Origin: Pohlia nutans
Lineage: Eukaryota > Streptophyta > Bryopsida > Bryales > Mniaceae
DNA length: 64,000 nucleotides
Assembly: GCA_022496805.1 (NCBI GenBank)
Contig: CM040092.1
Coordinates: forward strand, 23,578,113-23,642,112
Reading direction: 5' to 3'
Of the stretch, positions 1-13,567 are shown piece by piece. The notes under the pieces are model-generated. The model made no database searches, was not told the origin of the DNA, and saw nothing but the letters and a program-made list of their open reading frames with translations. The translations under genes and the position numbers were made by a program. Each line of letters starts with the position of its first letter. The stretch's first letter is position 1.

Positions 1-3000
1 ATGTAGATGATCCACCCTGGAAGAACATCAAAATATTAAGCCCGTATTATTAAAGATATTTGACGTATTAGTCTTGGTCCAAACGTGGCCATCATATCTC
101 TTATCTATTTCCTTCATAAGCTTAACTTGTGATTGAAAGCTATAAACAACAACATGAGGGAATTCAAATATGATGTCTCTATCAAAACAAGGAGGAAGAA
201 ATATGACTTGCTCTATCTTCACTGAATTGAAACCAATTATCTTAAGCAACTCTTCAAACTTGATTTAGCAACTAACTTCTTTAAGTGACTCACAACACTG
301 AACACGTTCCTAAAATGTGATGGAAGTGGAGGTTTGCAAGTAGAAAGATGGCTATTATTTGAGGACTTAGGCACAAGAGAGGGAGGTCGTTGGTTTGGAA
401 AAGGCTTAGATGAGGGGGTACTACTAAGGACATCAATAGTTGGTGCTTCATCCTTTGAGGTATCACTGAAAACAACAATATTCTCATAGTCAGCTTCAAC
501 CATCACTCTCGCTAGAAGAGGAGTTTATATTGTGCACGTGGAAGAGAGATGTGGGTGAAGACTTTTGTGGATGCAACCATATGTAATTCACATATACCAT
601 ACACTATGTAACTACCAAAGTCTACCCTCTTCGTCACTGGCAAAAGAATGATGTCCAATAGTATTCAAATCTCCCGTGGCATCGTCAAACACCTCTTTAT
701 TTATGCTAATAGAGTCTTGTTGAAAATGGAACGTGAGACTCAAAGAAAGACCGGAGATAGTGGCAATATCATTATCTTACAAAGGAAATTTTATAGGGAC
801 GTCATAACCATCCGTATGAACAATGGCCATTCTTGTTGAGCATTTGAGAAAGCATGAACCAACTATGAGAGTAGTTAGAAGAAAATGCAAATAACTAACA
901 CAAGACCAACAACTGTGAAAGAGATGTTAATTGAATGTGTTTAGAAGATGGTTAAAAACCATTGCGATGAGAAGGTTGTTGTGATGAGATAGTCAAAGAA
1001 ACTTGTAGTAATAATACATGACAATGCACTGTAGTTAGTGTTAAGAAAATTTGTCAGTTGTTTTAAGGCGGGTATTCAAGAACGTACTATTGGCCTTTTG
1101 CAACTTAAGAACTAGATTTTTTTGGTAGTAGATTGACGGCGCATATTGTAATTAATTATAGAAATATTGTTAGGATTTGATGTAAAAGTGTGGTCTATTC
1201 TGATAGTGATAGATTTACCTTGGCAAGTTCTCCAAGATCACCCGTTTATGAAGATTTTGATTCCTTGTTTGGAATTGAGGTTGATATATTTTCGGCCACA
1301 AAAATGCATGATGTTAACTTCTTCTAAATAAAAAAAACGTAAGGTCTATTACCAACAACTGCCTCATGTGGCACCCAATAGAACATGCTAGGATTGGAAC
1401 TATTCAATAATTGTTAAAGGATCATCATGTGCTAACGTCATCTATAGAGAATAATGTAATGAGTATGAAAAGAGAGTCTCTATAGTGAGAAGGTTAGTTA
1501 GGAGATCTTGTAAGGTGCACAGATGCATGACGCTTTGTGTAGTCTTTGATTAGAGACAAACGTAGTGAAGAAGAGGAAGAAGAGCCGTCAGAAGGAGTTG
1601 TGGTCAACAAGGAAGAAGTTAGAACAATCTAGGATGAGTTATATGTGAAGACGGTTTCAATTGGTAATTTGAATGAGACTACAAAAGATTTGGAACCACT
1701 GTTTGATAGAAACTTTGTACCACTTCCGGTAGTGAGAAGTAGCAAAAGCAGAATTGTGCATATAGAGAGCAACGGTACCAATAATATGAAAGACATGTTT
1801 CAGGAGGTATTGGTGTAGATTTGTGTTCCTTTGCTAAGTATTGAGGAAACTCACGATTCATGAAATCAACTGAGTACATGTATAGGTGACGATGACAACA
1901 TTCAATGAAGATTTGATGTAAGTTGAAAAAATTGTAGATATACCTCTACCTACTTTTTCTTCCCCTTTATTAGGATACAACCCTAATCCTTGACTTCTCT
2001 TCTTGTTTGTCTCCTCTTTGCTAAGGTCGTGAGCGGCGGCTGCTTAAAAGAGGGAGTGGTACAATCGGAGGTCACGACTGCGAGGACAACCGAGTGTATG
2101 TTTCACTGCATCAATTCAACACCTACGTTGTTGGCAACAATGCTTTTTGAATAATAGCTGCATGTATATGTACAAGAAGGCATACTAACAGAGTTTGGCA
2201 TTGACTGTGGCCGACTAGAGATCCTACACTTTCAATTATTGTCATAGCAATCCATGTAAAGTTTTGTTGTCAAAATTATGTTTCACATCAATTATTGAGT
2301 TTGCCAAATGAAAGCAATATGGAGTCAAAGGAGAGCACGAACAAGGATGTTGAAGGTGGGGTTGAGGGAAGTCAAATTCATTTAGATCTTGAACTACATC
2401 CTCTAGACGGTAAGTTTCTATTTTGCCTTCATTAAGGTCCACCGTCACTAGCAGATCTCAAAATGCATGAATGCAAAGTTTTTTTTTCTCCTTTTCTCTT
2501 TGAAGGTCTATCGTTATTTACCAACATATCTTGAATCGTCACTAGATTTTCATCATGGCTATTAGGGTCAGCCATTACTAGCTTTTTCATCTTACCTCAT
2601 TTTGGGAATGGCGTCTTTTACGTGAGTATTTGGATGAGCAAATATATATGGATGATTCTATCCATTTTTTCCTACCTGATTACATTTAAGAGTGCTTGTT
2701 GTTCTACCAAATGACGTAGTATTCATTGGATTAGTCCCTAGAGCCGTGTCATTATATAGTGAATATCCGAGTGAATATCACAGGGCGGATTCTAGACATC
2801 ATGGAGGCTAGTCGGAGGTAGAAAGCTAGGTCACGTTGAGGCTCATTGCGCCGCCAGTTGCCATCTACATGACCTTCTAGGTTTGTCGGTGATGGCATGC
2901 ACTTCTTTGCACGTTTCTATTTGGAGGGATGGATTCATGAGTATAGCGGGGTTTTCCAACCAAGACGAAACAATGTTGTGGATGTTGATCAACATATGTC

Positions 3001-3338
3001 ACTCACTTCTAAAAAGTAGCTTCTAATCATTCGAGACCAACTCTTGATCAACCCGTGCCCATGCTCGTACTTCAACGTCTCACCTCCATCACATCTCCAC
3101 GTGCACAACGACTAATACAACCATCAATGATTCACACAGCTTGCAAATCTCAGTGGTTTGATAACTAGTGATCGATCTTCTAGGGTCTCTGCTTCTTACT
3201 GCCAATTGTTGTGGAATTGGCCTATTGTCCACTACTAGTTGCTCCGTTCCTCATTTGTTTTTCCTAATTCATTCTCCAAGTGTCGTTGCATGTCATGGGT
3301 CTACCATCACTGGCATTAGGTTTGTCGTCAATGGCATA
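1..3338. other. AT-rich DNA with unrecognised coding-like debris
   Basis: No intact gene was found. Short open stretches occur, for example minus-strand 28-249 and 237-506 and a purine-rich, Glu-rich stretch near 1560-1620. All are broken by stops within about 60-90 codons and none shows a motif I recognise. They could be remnants of an old transposon gene, but this is only an impression from their composition. Confidence 0.3.
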
Positions 3339-3339
3339 T

Positions 3340-3428
3340 GGTCTGCTAATTTTGGGGCGTGTAATATACCATTGGAAAGGTATTTTGAGGAACTTTCCAA
3401 CGGTACATTACACGCATAAAATTCTCAA
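3340..3428. repeat. Imperfect long hairpin
   Basis: The left arm GCGTGTAATATACC followed by TTGGAAAG is matched by a right arm reading CTTTCCAACGGTA then ATTACACGC. This gives about 23 paired bases with single mismatches around a loop of roughly 13 bases. Pairing continues weakly outward through AATTTTGG and ATAAAATT. It may be a small fold-back transposon, or a microRNA-precursor-like structure if transcribed. The sequence alone does not separate these. Confidence 0.6.
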
Positions 3429-5570
3429 AATCCCACTTTTAGAACAAAAAATAATACATCCGCTGGTGGTCAAACGAACCGCAACCAATTTCGGCTTCGG
3501 TTTCTTTACCAAGTTTTCTAATAGTAATTTGTGCAAAAGCAGAAAGCCATTGCAAAGTATGAACTTGGAGCTTTGGAATTGCTATCTACCTGGGTTGATT
3601 AGAGCTCTTGGGAATCACGAGAGAGGTCTTTCGATTTGGTGACAACGAGTTTCAGAATGATCGATCCTCAATTTCATCGCAATTTGATCGATCCTCAACT
3701 TTGTTTGCCATTAATGGCATGGGTTTTGGCTTGATTCATTCATAAATGTGTGTTGGATACTTGCAATCTCAAACAACACGCTGATCCTTTTGTGAAGTTG
3801 TTGTTGTCTGTTTGGGAGTTTGGGAGGGCTCCTGGCCACGCTGTGATCATCAGAGCTCATCTCCCAGCTTGTTGCATGCACACACTCTCAAGTTGGTGAT
3901 AGCAACGAATGCAAAAAATGCAAAGTATTGATTTTGTTGGAAGTCGTCTCGTTTCATTCGGCCAATTACAGGGTTTTTTGGATTGGAGGGTAGAATTTAG
4001 ATTCACGCTAAGAATTTGGTTGAAGGTGTCAAATGCAAAGAGGCTGATGTAGAAATTTGTGTATGCTGGTACCCGTTTGTCATTACACCTTCTGAGTGAA
4101 AGCATTCATCCTTGCCTTTGTTTGCAACTCATCTCACCTCAGTTTTCTAATCAAATTTATAGATGCACTGAATGATTCACGTTTGTTCTAGATTTGTTGA
4201 TCTCATGTACACAAAATATTAAAGGATTTTGAAACTCAAAATAAAATTGTATTTTATTTTCAAAATTTTGAATATTATAGAATGCAAACTAGGCGCGAGG
4301 TTCAAAGTTGACTGAGCTGCATAGAGTAATTTAGAACGACAAGGGTATGTTCGTAGTTGTAACCACATTGTTTTGTTGTTGTCCTAACCACATACTCCTA
4401 CTTGTGATAAAAGAAAAAAACACGTACGTGAAAACAAACATGTGAATTCAAGCCTACAGTATATTAGAATTGTTAACCCCCAAATGCTCTGGTATCAACC
4501 GTGAAGATGCTAAATGTAGGAATTTGTAGGAACTTTTGGTTGGGTCACCTTTCTTGATGTGATGAAAAATCAACTTGAGATTTTGAGGATGTACTATAAA
4601 AGTTGACTTTGATTACAGTATTGTAGATTATTGGCGAAAGAACAGCCCTGCAATAGAGTACACGCACAACTAGATGTACTTCTAGTTGAACTCTAGCTCT
4701 TTCAAATTCCAAATCGTTGAACTTGTCTTCTTTAGGGTATACTAAATTGTCATATCCAAAAGCAGCAATGGCGTCCTCACGGATTGCACAGAGTGAAGAC
4801 CGTAATCAAGGAGTGTAGAATGAGGAAGTCTCGGTCGCAAAGACTGTTGAAGCAACTTACAATTTAGAGAACAACGAAAATCACATGATAGATCTTTGAG
4901 GTTTGCATTAAACCTTCACTTCTGCTAATATTTTCATTCAATGTTGGCATTTCAATCTGGTTGGTTAGTTGTGGTGTGATCGTAGCATTGGTTACAATTA
5001 TGATTTGCTAGAGCGAACTGCTAGTAACGGCATACCTTACCATCATTCTTCTTTAATTCTTGGAAAGGTCCATATCAGGGAAATGGAGACAAGGCTTTCC
5101 CAACGTAACAATGAAATATTAATTGCATAGTTTGAAATTTAATTCTTACAGTCAACTTACTCTCTTGTTTTGAGTCTTTGAAATGCAATGTACACTGTAG
5201 TTCATGTGTTATAGCTTTTACAAGTGTAATACCCTATGATGGGGTGGATGTACGCTAGACACATGTACTTTTCAAGTCGCAATACAATTTGGCAAGAGAA
5301 CATGATTTTGTACTTGTTCATACTCGAATTTAGAATTTGATTTTGCAATTTTGGTTTTGATTTTCTATACATTAGACATGTGAAATTCCCAAGCACATTA
5401 TTGAATTTGTTGAGAAATTGTTTTTAGTTTGTTAAATTTGTACTTTTGTGGATTACTACTAATATCTCACAATACTACATATCATGAAAAAAAGTACAAA
5501 ATTTTTGGCCTTGGAAAACTTAGATTCTACATTCTTTTCTTCAGCAAAAATAATGAAGGCTTTTCTATTG
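3429..5570. other. Intergenic, no recognisable feature
   Basis: AT-rich DNA with scattered short open frames of at most about 80 codons on either strand. No domain, splice pattern, RNA gene or terminal repeat could be supported. Confidence 0.3.
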
Positions 5571-5576
5571 TTGTTA

Positions 5577-5680
5577 CCAAACAAGGACATTGTGAGGTAC
5601 AAAGTGGGGCGACAAGGACAAAGGTGTCACCAAACAAGAAAGACATTGTGACGCACAAAGTGGGGCGGAATGAGGGAGTT
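5577..5680. repeat. Two-copy 53-bp tandem repeat
   Basis: A unit beginning ACCAAACAAG and containing GACATTGTGA and ACAAAGTGGGGCG occurs twice head to tail, at about 5577-5629 and 5630-5680, with a handful of substitutions. It lies inside a 135-codon plus-strand open frame (5429-5836) that I do not recognise. Confidence 0.65.
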
Positions 5681-6540
5681 GAGCCTCATCCTACTCATTA
5701 CCTATGTGAGACTCATGTACGTTTCACCATTAAAGTATCTTTGTTGAAGTTGTATCTTTTCTTTGTGTACTCGTTCAATAGTTCTCAGTACACACTAGGT
5801 CACACATATAAGAAAGAAGTATACTTTAGATGTTAGATGTATGGTTAGTACATATTAAAATAGAAGATTCTCAAGTACCAAACACTAATGCACTAAAATT
5901 TTGACCATGTATTGCAAGTAGTCATTTTCTAGATTCATTACTTTGTACTTTGTATATATGAAGTGATTGCATGGTAAACAACGCAAGTACTTCTTGTTTA
6001 CGTTGTGTACATAGCTTAGCACCTTTGTTGTGCGTTGAGTATAATGAAAATATATTTCAACTTCAACGCAAATACTAATCTTACACTTAGTTATACATGG
6101 TTTACTTTGATGTAGTACTAATTGTTGATTTGCATAACTACTTCAATACTAATTAAAGGTTGTGAACTCTTATTGTAGTATATTTTTCTTGGGATTGTAG
6201 TATTATATTTTCAAAATCCGGTACATCTATTTAAACAAAGTACTCATGGTATTTAGAGGTGAAATCATAATACGATTAGTACATTTCTAAAAGCATGATT
6301 AGTTTTAAAATCACTACAAGGTCTCTAATAGTACATTGTGGTTGGTGGCACCTTGTGTTTGGCATACTTGTTTCTTCCTGTGCTTCAAGAAGGCCCATAT
6401 AGAATGTAGTGTGTGCGACAAAGCTTTTAAAAGGTTGAAACCGTGGTGGGTTAGAAAGCTAAAGAGAAGAATACATGTTGTTGTATCTACCATGTGGAGA
6501 TGGATATGATCTAAAGGTTGGCTTGAGTAACTTGAGGGAA

Positions 6541-8121
6541 AAATTCAAGAGGTTGCATGTGGACATGAATTGTGCTCGTGAGTATGCTCAGGGAGGTCAC
6601 TTCCAAATATTACGTAACATCGTGCGAACAAAGATAGGGTCCAAATAAATCTTTGAAGATAATTTTTATAAATGATTTACATTAATATAGGATGCTCACA
6701 ATTCATTACAAGAATAAAAATGAGAATATTCTTGAAATATTACTAATTATAGTAATAATTATTTTTAATTTTTAGGGTACTTTTAAATACCCTTTGTTCA
6801 CACGTGATACTCAAAAGATACAAAGAGTTACCTCCCCGAGTGAGTATGTGGTCTATGTAGGTACTGCGGAGGAAGGTTGCCATGCATATGAGCAAATTTT
6901 CAAGCATACAAGTTTGATTTGGGAAGCTTGTGTTTGTCCAAAGGGAGAGTTTGACCTCTCGCATAGGCTACAATGCTTCATCGGAGATTGTCCTTATTGT
7001 GGATTCCATCTACTTTCTTTGTGTCCACTCAAATTGTCTAGTTCTAATTCGTTTACCTTGAAATGGAAGTGTTTTGAGTACTACCAGGTAGGGGGTTCGA
7101 TGCAAAGACATGCAAGCCCAAAAAACGTCTCAAGGAGGGGTTTAAGGAGACTGCTCCACACGTCTTTCTGTCATAAATAGAGAAGACGGTGACTATCTTC
7201 ATTACACACAACTTTAAAGCAAAGTGGCAATTCGAACAGTGCTAACTGATGATGAAGAACATTCCAGAAGGAGTTGTTGTTTTTCATATTGACTATGTAG
7301 AGAACTATTCATTTGTCAATCAAAATGAAGTTCAGAGTTTGTACTACTTCAGCACTTCTGTCACCATATTGGTTCACATCACCATATGGAAGGAGGGAGA
7401 TGACATGTCCATAGTGTTTTGGCACTTTGGAGAGAAATAGGTGAATTATGCAAATAATAGTGTGAAATGTAACACTATTCTTAGTTCAAAGAGTTTATAC
7501 TATATCATAGGCTTCTCCATGACCGATCCTACTCTTTTCAAAATTCGTGCATTATGTTGTTTCTGAATTCCATGTATTGATGGAGACTGGGCTGATTGTA
7601 AGAGATCTTTGCATGTGCAAGAGTGGCGGGTGCAAAAACTAGTACCTGTGAGCGTTGGTGTGGTTGCGGAACAAGTTGAGGAGATGGACAAAGCAAAGAT
7701 TTGGCTACACAATGGAGTGTTTGTGGAGATTGGAGACTTGGTTGAAGTTGGAGACAACTTCATGATCCCAGCAGAGGACGAGAACAAGGATGGTGTGGAA
7801 TTCTACATTCTACAGTGCCAAAGGATGAAGTTTGTTCCACATGAGCCTCTTTCTTGTCCATGGGGTGGGACCTTCAATGCAAAGGATGCTATCATCCGGG
7901 GCAAATACTATAAGAAGTTTGGACGGGGATAAAGAACGTATGTGTTCTGTGACAAGGCAGTAGATGCACATGTCGATGCCCTTCTTGTTCGGGCTTGCAA
8001 GTTTCCGATGACTCTTGCGTCACACAAAGTGAAGGGAACCCCCGTGTATAAGATGTCTGCTGAATACTAGCGTGTGTGTGAGGATGCATCATGAGAATGG
8101 TGGGCATTCAACGATGATTAG
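6541..8121 (+). pseudogene. Decayed transposon-type gene with a D-x-x-ENY block
   Basis: A broken multi-exon gene. The first visible exon segment ends near 6658 and is followed by a short intron (about 6659-6775, acceptor TTTTTAG). The next exon from 6776 carries a Cys-rich block reading HRLQCFIGDCPYCG. After a break, 7249-7440 has VFHIDYVENYSF, a pattern I associate with an acidic motif of certain eukaryotic transposase-like proteins. From about 7570 one frame encodes a 100-residue segment rich in Asp and Glu (WLHNGVFVEIGDLVEVGD) and continues through stops TAA 7930, TAG near 8068 and TGA near 8092 to TAG at 8121. A related inverted copy lies at 32945-33435 and shares the exon-intron junction; there the donor is GT, whereas here it reads AT. 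Family membership is inferred from motif memory; the decay is seen directly. Confidence 0.5.
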
Positions 8122-10555
8122 TACTTTGTATTCTGGCTCTTAGATACTTTCTGTTTTTTGTAGTATCTCTGAGTACCGGAAGAACCGTAAATGTACTTTA
8201 ATTACAATATTTTTGAGATACTTCAAATACATATAGCACTATATGGATCTTTTCATCTATATCAATCTTTTGTTCTCTTATTTGTATGATGTTTTTGTCA
8301 TGAATGTGTTCTTTAGATATTTCCTCCCAAATTCCTCATGATATGGATTACAGCTTAGCCATGGTTGGTTACATAGAACTTGTGTTAAGCGTAGATGAGT
8401 TGGCTATTGCCTTTGGGTATATATTGTTGCAATTTTCTTTGGAGTACTTTCGGTTTCTCTTATCACTTGCAAATGAACACGGGATTTTTGGGAGGTTTAA
8501 TTGCATGTGGGTTTATCGCTTACACACGAAGTTGAGGAATGTTTTGTCAGGTGACCAAGCGGCTGTATCTCAACACATGGGAGGAGAGGGTTGTATGGTA
8601 TCTCAAAGGAACTGATATTGTATATCAACCACAACCAACATTTATAGTGTATCCTCAACGTTAATTTGACATATACCACCATCACCGCAATCTAGTGGAT
8701 GTAGTACTCCATAAAAAATCCAAATCATATTCAATCCCTAAGTGATGAATTTTATAATGGTTTGGGTAAGGAAGAACTAGAGAACTTAGAAAATTATATG
8801 GAAACTTGATTAAATTTTTTTAACAAAACGTATTACAGTACACAACATATTATTGATCAAATAGTACAAAACATATTAAAATACTAAATATACAAAATGA
8901 TAGTACAAAGTATATTATAATATATATTACACGTGCAATATGTATGAATGCCATAACATGACTTACTCCCTATATATCTAGGTCAACAATCCTTGAAACT
9001 CTGTCTCTCCACATACTGCTCCCACATTTAGAAGCAAGGAACGGCAAATCTCGATTATCAAGGTTGAAGTCAATGCCATAATCCTATGTCAACTCCTGAG
9101 TGCCTTCAACCATTCGTACGGTGAAGAATGCAAATTGGTAGATCACTATTAGATAATGGCGACCGAATCAACAAAAAATCAACAACATTTTGTTGTTCCG
9201 TGCACTGTAATGACCGTTTTCACTGATTTTCGAACTTCTTGTTAGACAACAAAAAAATTTGTCTGATTTCTGTTGGTTTAGGCACTATAAGAAAAATCGT
9301 GACCGAATCAACAAAAATTCAACAAATTTCTTCAAATACCGATTTAAAAAATGTTGAAAAATACATTATGAAGCGTATTAAAACATATTATTAAGTTGTA
9401 CATAATAATGTAGTAATATTATATATATATATATAAAGAACATAAAAATATTATATAATATTATAATATTATACTTCTATTTTCAAAGGTGTTTTTGTAC
9501 AACAAGTGTCACAGTTTTGAACAAAAAAAGTTTCTAATGTTGTAAACAAATTGATTTACTAACATACTATAATAAATAGAGAAAATACCAAAAAAAATTA
9601 ATATTGTAAAATGGAATCTTTTGGAATCATTTGAAAATATTTTATATTATTATATAATATTTTGGAATATTCCTATAATCTTCATAAAATATCCTTACGA
9701 TCGAATTTCCCAAAATAGTTTTAGATCTTCATTTATAGAATTTAATAGCAATTAACATTAAAAATTCAATAAACTTACATTTCATATTTTTAGAATTTAA
9801 TTTTTGGTATTATTGGTTATAATTGAACTTTTTATCGTAGAAGCAAAAAAAAAGATGTACTGAAAATAACAACATTAATTTTTCTAAATAGTAAAATTTG
9901 TAGCACAAAGCAATGTAGATGTTGGTTTTTTAAAAGTTCCACTAAGTGGAGTTTAACTTGGATTGGCATGATTCAAATTGGGTTTAAAAGCATACTTGAT
10001 TTCCTATTAGAAAATAATTATAATTTAATCTAATTTTTAATTTTTTAGTCTCGTGCAGCTCATTAAAGGGGGCATCGACCAAAAAATGATCTCTCAAAGC
10101 ATTACAGGTTAAATTGAGTTTAAAACTAGACTTTCTTTGAATTCAATTTGGGCAACTTTTCAAAAAATAAAATTTCAAAAGCTTTTCATTGCTTGCTACA
10201 ACATTATGACTATTGAAATTATTTTCAATCAATCCCAAATTTATATACTTTTGAGTTTAGTTTTTTACTTTCATTCTACATACCTCTTTTTTTTAATTTC
10301 ATTTCAAAGTGCATATCCAAGGTTATTTTTTATTTTTTTTGGACCCACAACTACTTTTTCTAACATACTATCAAAAAATTCCAATTAAAGCAGAAAGGCA
10401 TTCATGATGCAATGTTATAAAGTGGTAATAAAGTTACAAAAATATTAAAAACTTACAATGAAAACAATAATTTTTGGTTGAATCAATTATAAAAGGAAAA
10501 AAAATTGGAAAAAAATGTTTATCTAACATAAAATAAAATACATATATTGGAAAAG
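8122..10555. other. AT-rich intergenic DNA
   Basis: No gene can be supported. A motif GACCGAATCAACAAAAA occurs twice (near 9160 and 9300), suggesting a small local duplication. A short TA run sits at 9421-9435. Poly-A and poly-T rich sequence increases toward 10.5 kb, leading into the 155-bp tandem repeat. Confidence 0.3.
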
Positions 10556-10559
10556 AATT

Positions 10560-11075
10560 TTTTTTAACATCGCTAAAAATACGCAAATTGAAAGAAGAAG
10601 AATCTCTTAGCCATCATGATTTTCTCAAAAAGAAACAATTCAATGTTTTTGAAATTTTTCTAGATACAGAAAAAAAAAACCAGCAAGATGTAGTGCCAAA
10701 AAAATTGGATATTTTTTCTTTTCATCGCTAAAAATATCCAAAGTCCATTGAGAAAAAAAAAAACTCCCAGCCTTTACGATTTTGTCAAAAAAAATTCAAA
10801 ATATTTTAAAAATTTCTAGATACAGGAAAAAGCATGTATAAAATAGCGCAAAATAAAATTTGGATTTTTTTCTTACATTGCTAAAAATATCTAAAGTCTT
10901 TTGAAAAAACAGCTCCAGTCTTCACGATTTTTTCAAAAAATACAATTCAAAAAAATTTGAATTTTTTTCTAGATACAGAAAAATCTCTGCATGAAATAGT
11001 GCAAAAATAATTTTGGAAAAAAAAGTTTTTTTAGCATCGTTAAAAATATCCAAAGTCCCCTGAAAAAAAACATAT
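10560..11075. repeat. Satellite-like tandem repeat, 155-bp period, about 3.3 copies
   Basis: Two anchors recur at a constant spacing. TAGATACAG occurs at 10661, 10817 and 10970, and the CGCTAAAAAT-type anchor at 10571, 10726, 10879 and 11038. Periods are therefore 153-159 bp. Units are diverged but share the order CATCGCTAAAAATAT, an A-run, CTTTACGATTTT and TCTAGATACAG. The length is close to a nucleosomal repeat. Confidence 0.75.
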
Positions 11076-12005
11076 CCAAGTGCTCTTTTCAGTGTCTCAA
11101 TCTTAACGGGCATGTCAATGAAGTTTGCATATCCACATCTATACAAGATTAGTGCAATGTTTATTAGGCAACGAACGTGTAATAAAATCACAATGAACAC
11201 TAGATAAGGTCCCTTCTTATAGTCCATGGCCACTCTTGATGCAAAATGCATCTTCAACGAGGCTTGTAGATAGAGACCATGTTGATAGAGAATTGGATGC
11301 AGCTCTTGAATTGTTGCTCTCAGCTTGGGCTTGTCACATTGCTGCCAAGAATAACCATTTCGCCCACCTTCACCTAGCGGCTCCCAAAATACATCCTCAC
11401 CACCTTTGTAGCCGGGTTTGCCTTTTGTAATGATGGAGATTCTAAATAGATTTGTTGCAAAGGTTATATTCTTTGGCAAAATCTTCTACAGCCACCGCCG
11501 TTGGTCACGGCTTCAAGCTCGAAATCTCTGTGTCCATGTCCTTTGGACTTTAGTAAACCTTCGGCTTCATTTCTTTAGACCTGGGTCTCTTTCGCAAGCC
11601 TCCAACTTCGACCACTTGCGTCGGCAGATCTTCCTCCTCACCGTGATCTCCTTCTCTATTGTGTTCTTCCTTGCCGATGCTTCCAGTTGCAGCATTCACT
11701 CTCGACTCTCCACCGCTCACCCTCCCTTTCCATGCATCCTCTCTCCCTTTTGATCCACTCTCTTTGGATTTCCCCCCACTCAGCTCCCCATATCCACATT
11801 GCCCTTACAAAACTTCCCCTTATCTGACTGCATTCCACTGGAATTCTCACAATTTTCCTCTTCACTACAAACCGGATTCCCCACTAGTACGTTCTCTGCC
11901 ACTGTCGCTTGCAATGTACTCCACATTTTTGTTGCCAAGCCCCCCTCACACTTTATTAGTCCTTACCTAAACCTCAACACTTTGGTGATGATATCACTTA
12001 TCTAA
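11076..12005. other. Weak minus-strand ORF and pyrimidine-rich block
   Basis: On the minus strand about 130 codons stay open between 11479 and 11080, including KPGYKGGEDVFWEPLGEGG and a hydrophobic stretch. The frame then runs into the 155-bp repeat, so any real coding part ends there. The plus strand from about 11580 to 11960 is rich in C and T with overlapping Pro/Ser-rich open frames, most likely a composition effect. No family is recognised. Confidence 0.2.
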
Positions 12006-13047
12006 TTTTCAAACTAATTTATGTGACATTCTTTGCAATTGATTACCATTCTTAAATGATGTAAGAAATTAAGACAAAATAGCGACCCATTTACATATTT
12101 TTTGGCGTACATCAAAGGATTACACATGAATATAAATCACATACTCCGTAATACACGAGAATATTCAGACTACCCCACCATGTCATAGATTTCCATAAAA
12201 TCAAATACAAATAATCTTTCTTAGTGTATGCTCCATTATGTAGAATTTTGTCATATTTTGGATGTGTTAGAGAAAATATAAACTTACAAAATCACAAATA
12301 ATTAAAGTCAAAAATGCAATTTAACCCCCAAAATCCAATCATTTTATTATTATTATTTGTTATCAATATTTTGACACTTTGGTGATTCGTGATATGACTT
12401 GCAGACTAATTTCTGCGACATTCTTTGCAATAAAACTACCATTTAAAAAAAAATTGTACATCGAAGGTTTAAACTTGAGTAAGAATCACATAGTCCATAA
12501 CACATGAGATTGTACAAACTACTCACTACGTTATAAATTCCCTTAAAATCATTTACTAATAACATTTATTTGTTTATGCTTCATTATGTAGAGTTTTGGC
12601 AAATCTTGGATGTGTAAAAGAATTGATAGACTTACAAAATTATAAATAAAGTAACATTATATAACATTATTTATATTATAAACCCTATCATTTCCACTAC
12701 AATTATTATAAAAATTACACCAAAATTTCATCTTTTTCCTTCTATATTTATAATAAACACATCTTGGATATATTAAGGTATTTTAGCATAAAATAAACAA
12801 ATACATTTAGAATCACTACAACATGAAATGAAGGATTCAAATTTTCACAAATCATGCTCTTTCTAAACCAATCACTCATGCTTGAATTTAGTTCCTACAA
12901 AATCTACAGTGAAAAATCCACACTGCAAAATCTACACGATAGTTGAGAAAACCGAGTTTGATGTTGTATGTCATCTTGAAAATGTACATCATCATTTTGT
13001 ACATTTTCTACAACCTATATTTAGCCTTATAATTGTTTACTTGTGAT
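12006..13047. other. AT-rich intergenic DNA, no gene seen
   Basis: Short phrases recur in diverged form, such as TTTTGGTGATATCAC/ACTTTGGTGATTCGTGAT and ATTATGTAGA(A/G)TTTTG, near 11985-12260 and 12370-12600. This suggests an old duplication of about 390 bp. No open frame of note was found. Confidence 0.35.
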
Positions 13048-13051
13048 TTAA

Positions 13052-13402
13052 CCCTTAAGTGCCGAGGCGACCCAAAAGTGGTCGTTTCAAAAGTAAAAAG
13101 TGTTGTAAAATGAATTAGAAGTGTCCAAATTGAGTTTTATTAGGCCTAACCTATTTAGAATCAAATTTACTATACGAATATATCATTGAATCACTAAAAA
13201 TGTGTTCACAAATAATTAGAAAAATTGAAGAACGTTGGATGGTGTAGGTGTTAGAGTAGTTTACAAAAATATCAAATTTGTAAAAGTGTGAAAAAAAACA
13301 TGATAAAGTATATATTTTGTATGAACGTAGAAAGATGGGTTATAAAGTATGAATTTTAGATCAAATCTATACAAATGAACTCCTAAAATTCATCATATAA
13401 AA

Positions 13403-13468
<66 letters not shown>

Positions 13469-13567
13469 TTATATAATTTTTTCACATTTTACAAACTTCA
13501 AAAAAATCATATAAAACACATATTATAACACATTAGTTTGTAGCAAAATCCCTCAGGAAGTTAAGGG
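13052..13567. mobile_element. TTAA-flanked MITE, long subfamily (piggyBac-like)
   Basis: Flanked by TTAA at 13048-13051 and 13568-13571. The left end reads CCCTTAAGTGCCGAGGCG and the right end, read inward on the other strand, CCCTTAACTTCCTGAGGG. It is 516 bp, non-coding, and contains a (TA)n run at about 13412-13462. The terminal CCC and TTAA target duplication match piggyBac-superfamily ends. No transposase is present, so it would be non-autonomous. Confidence 0.65.
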
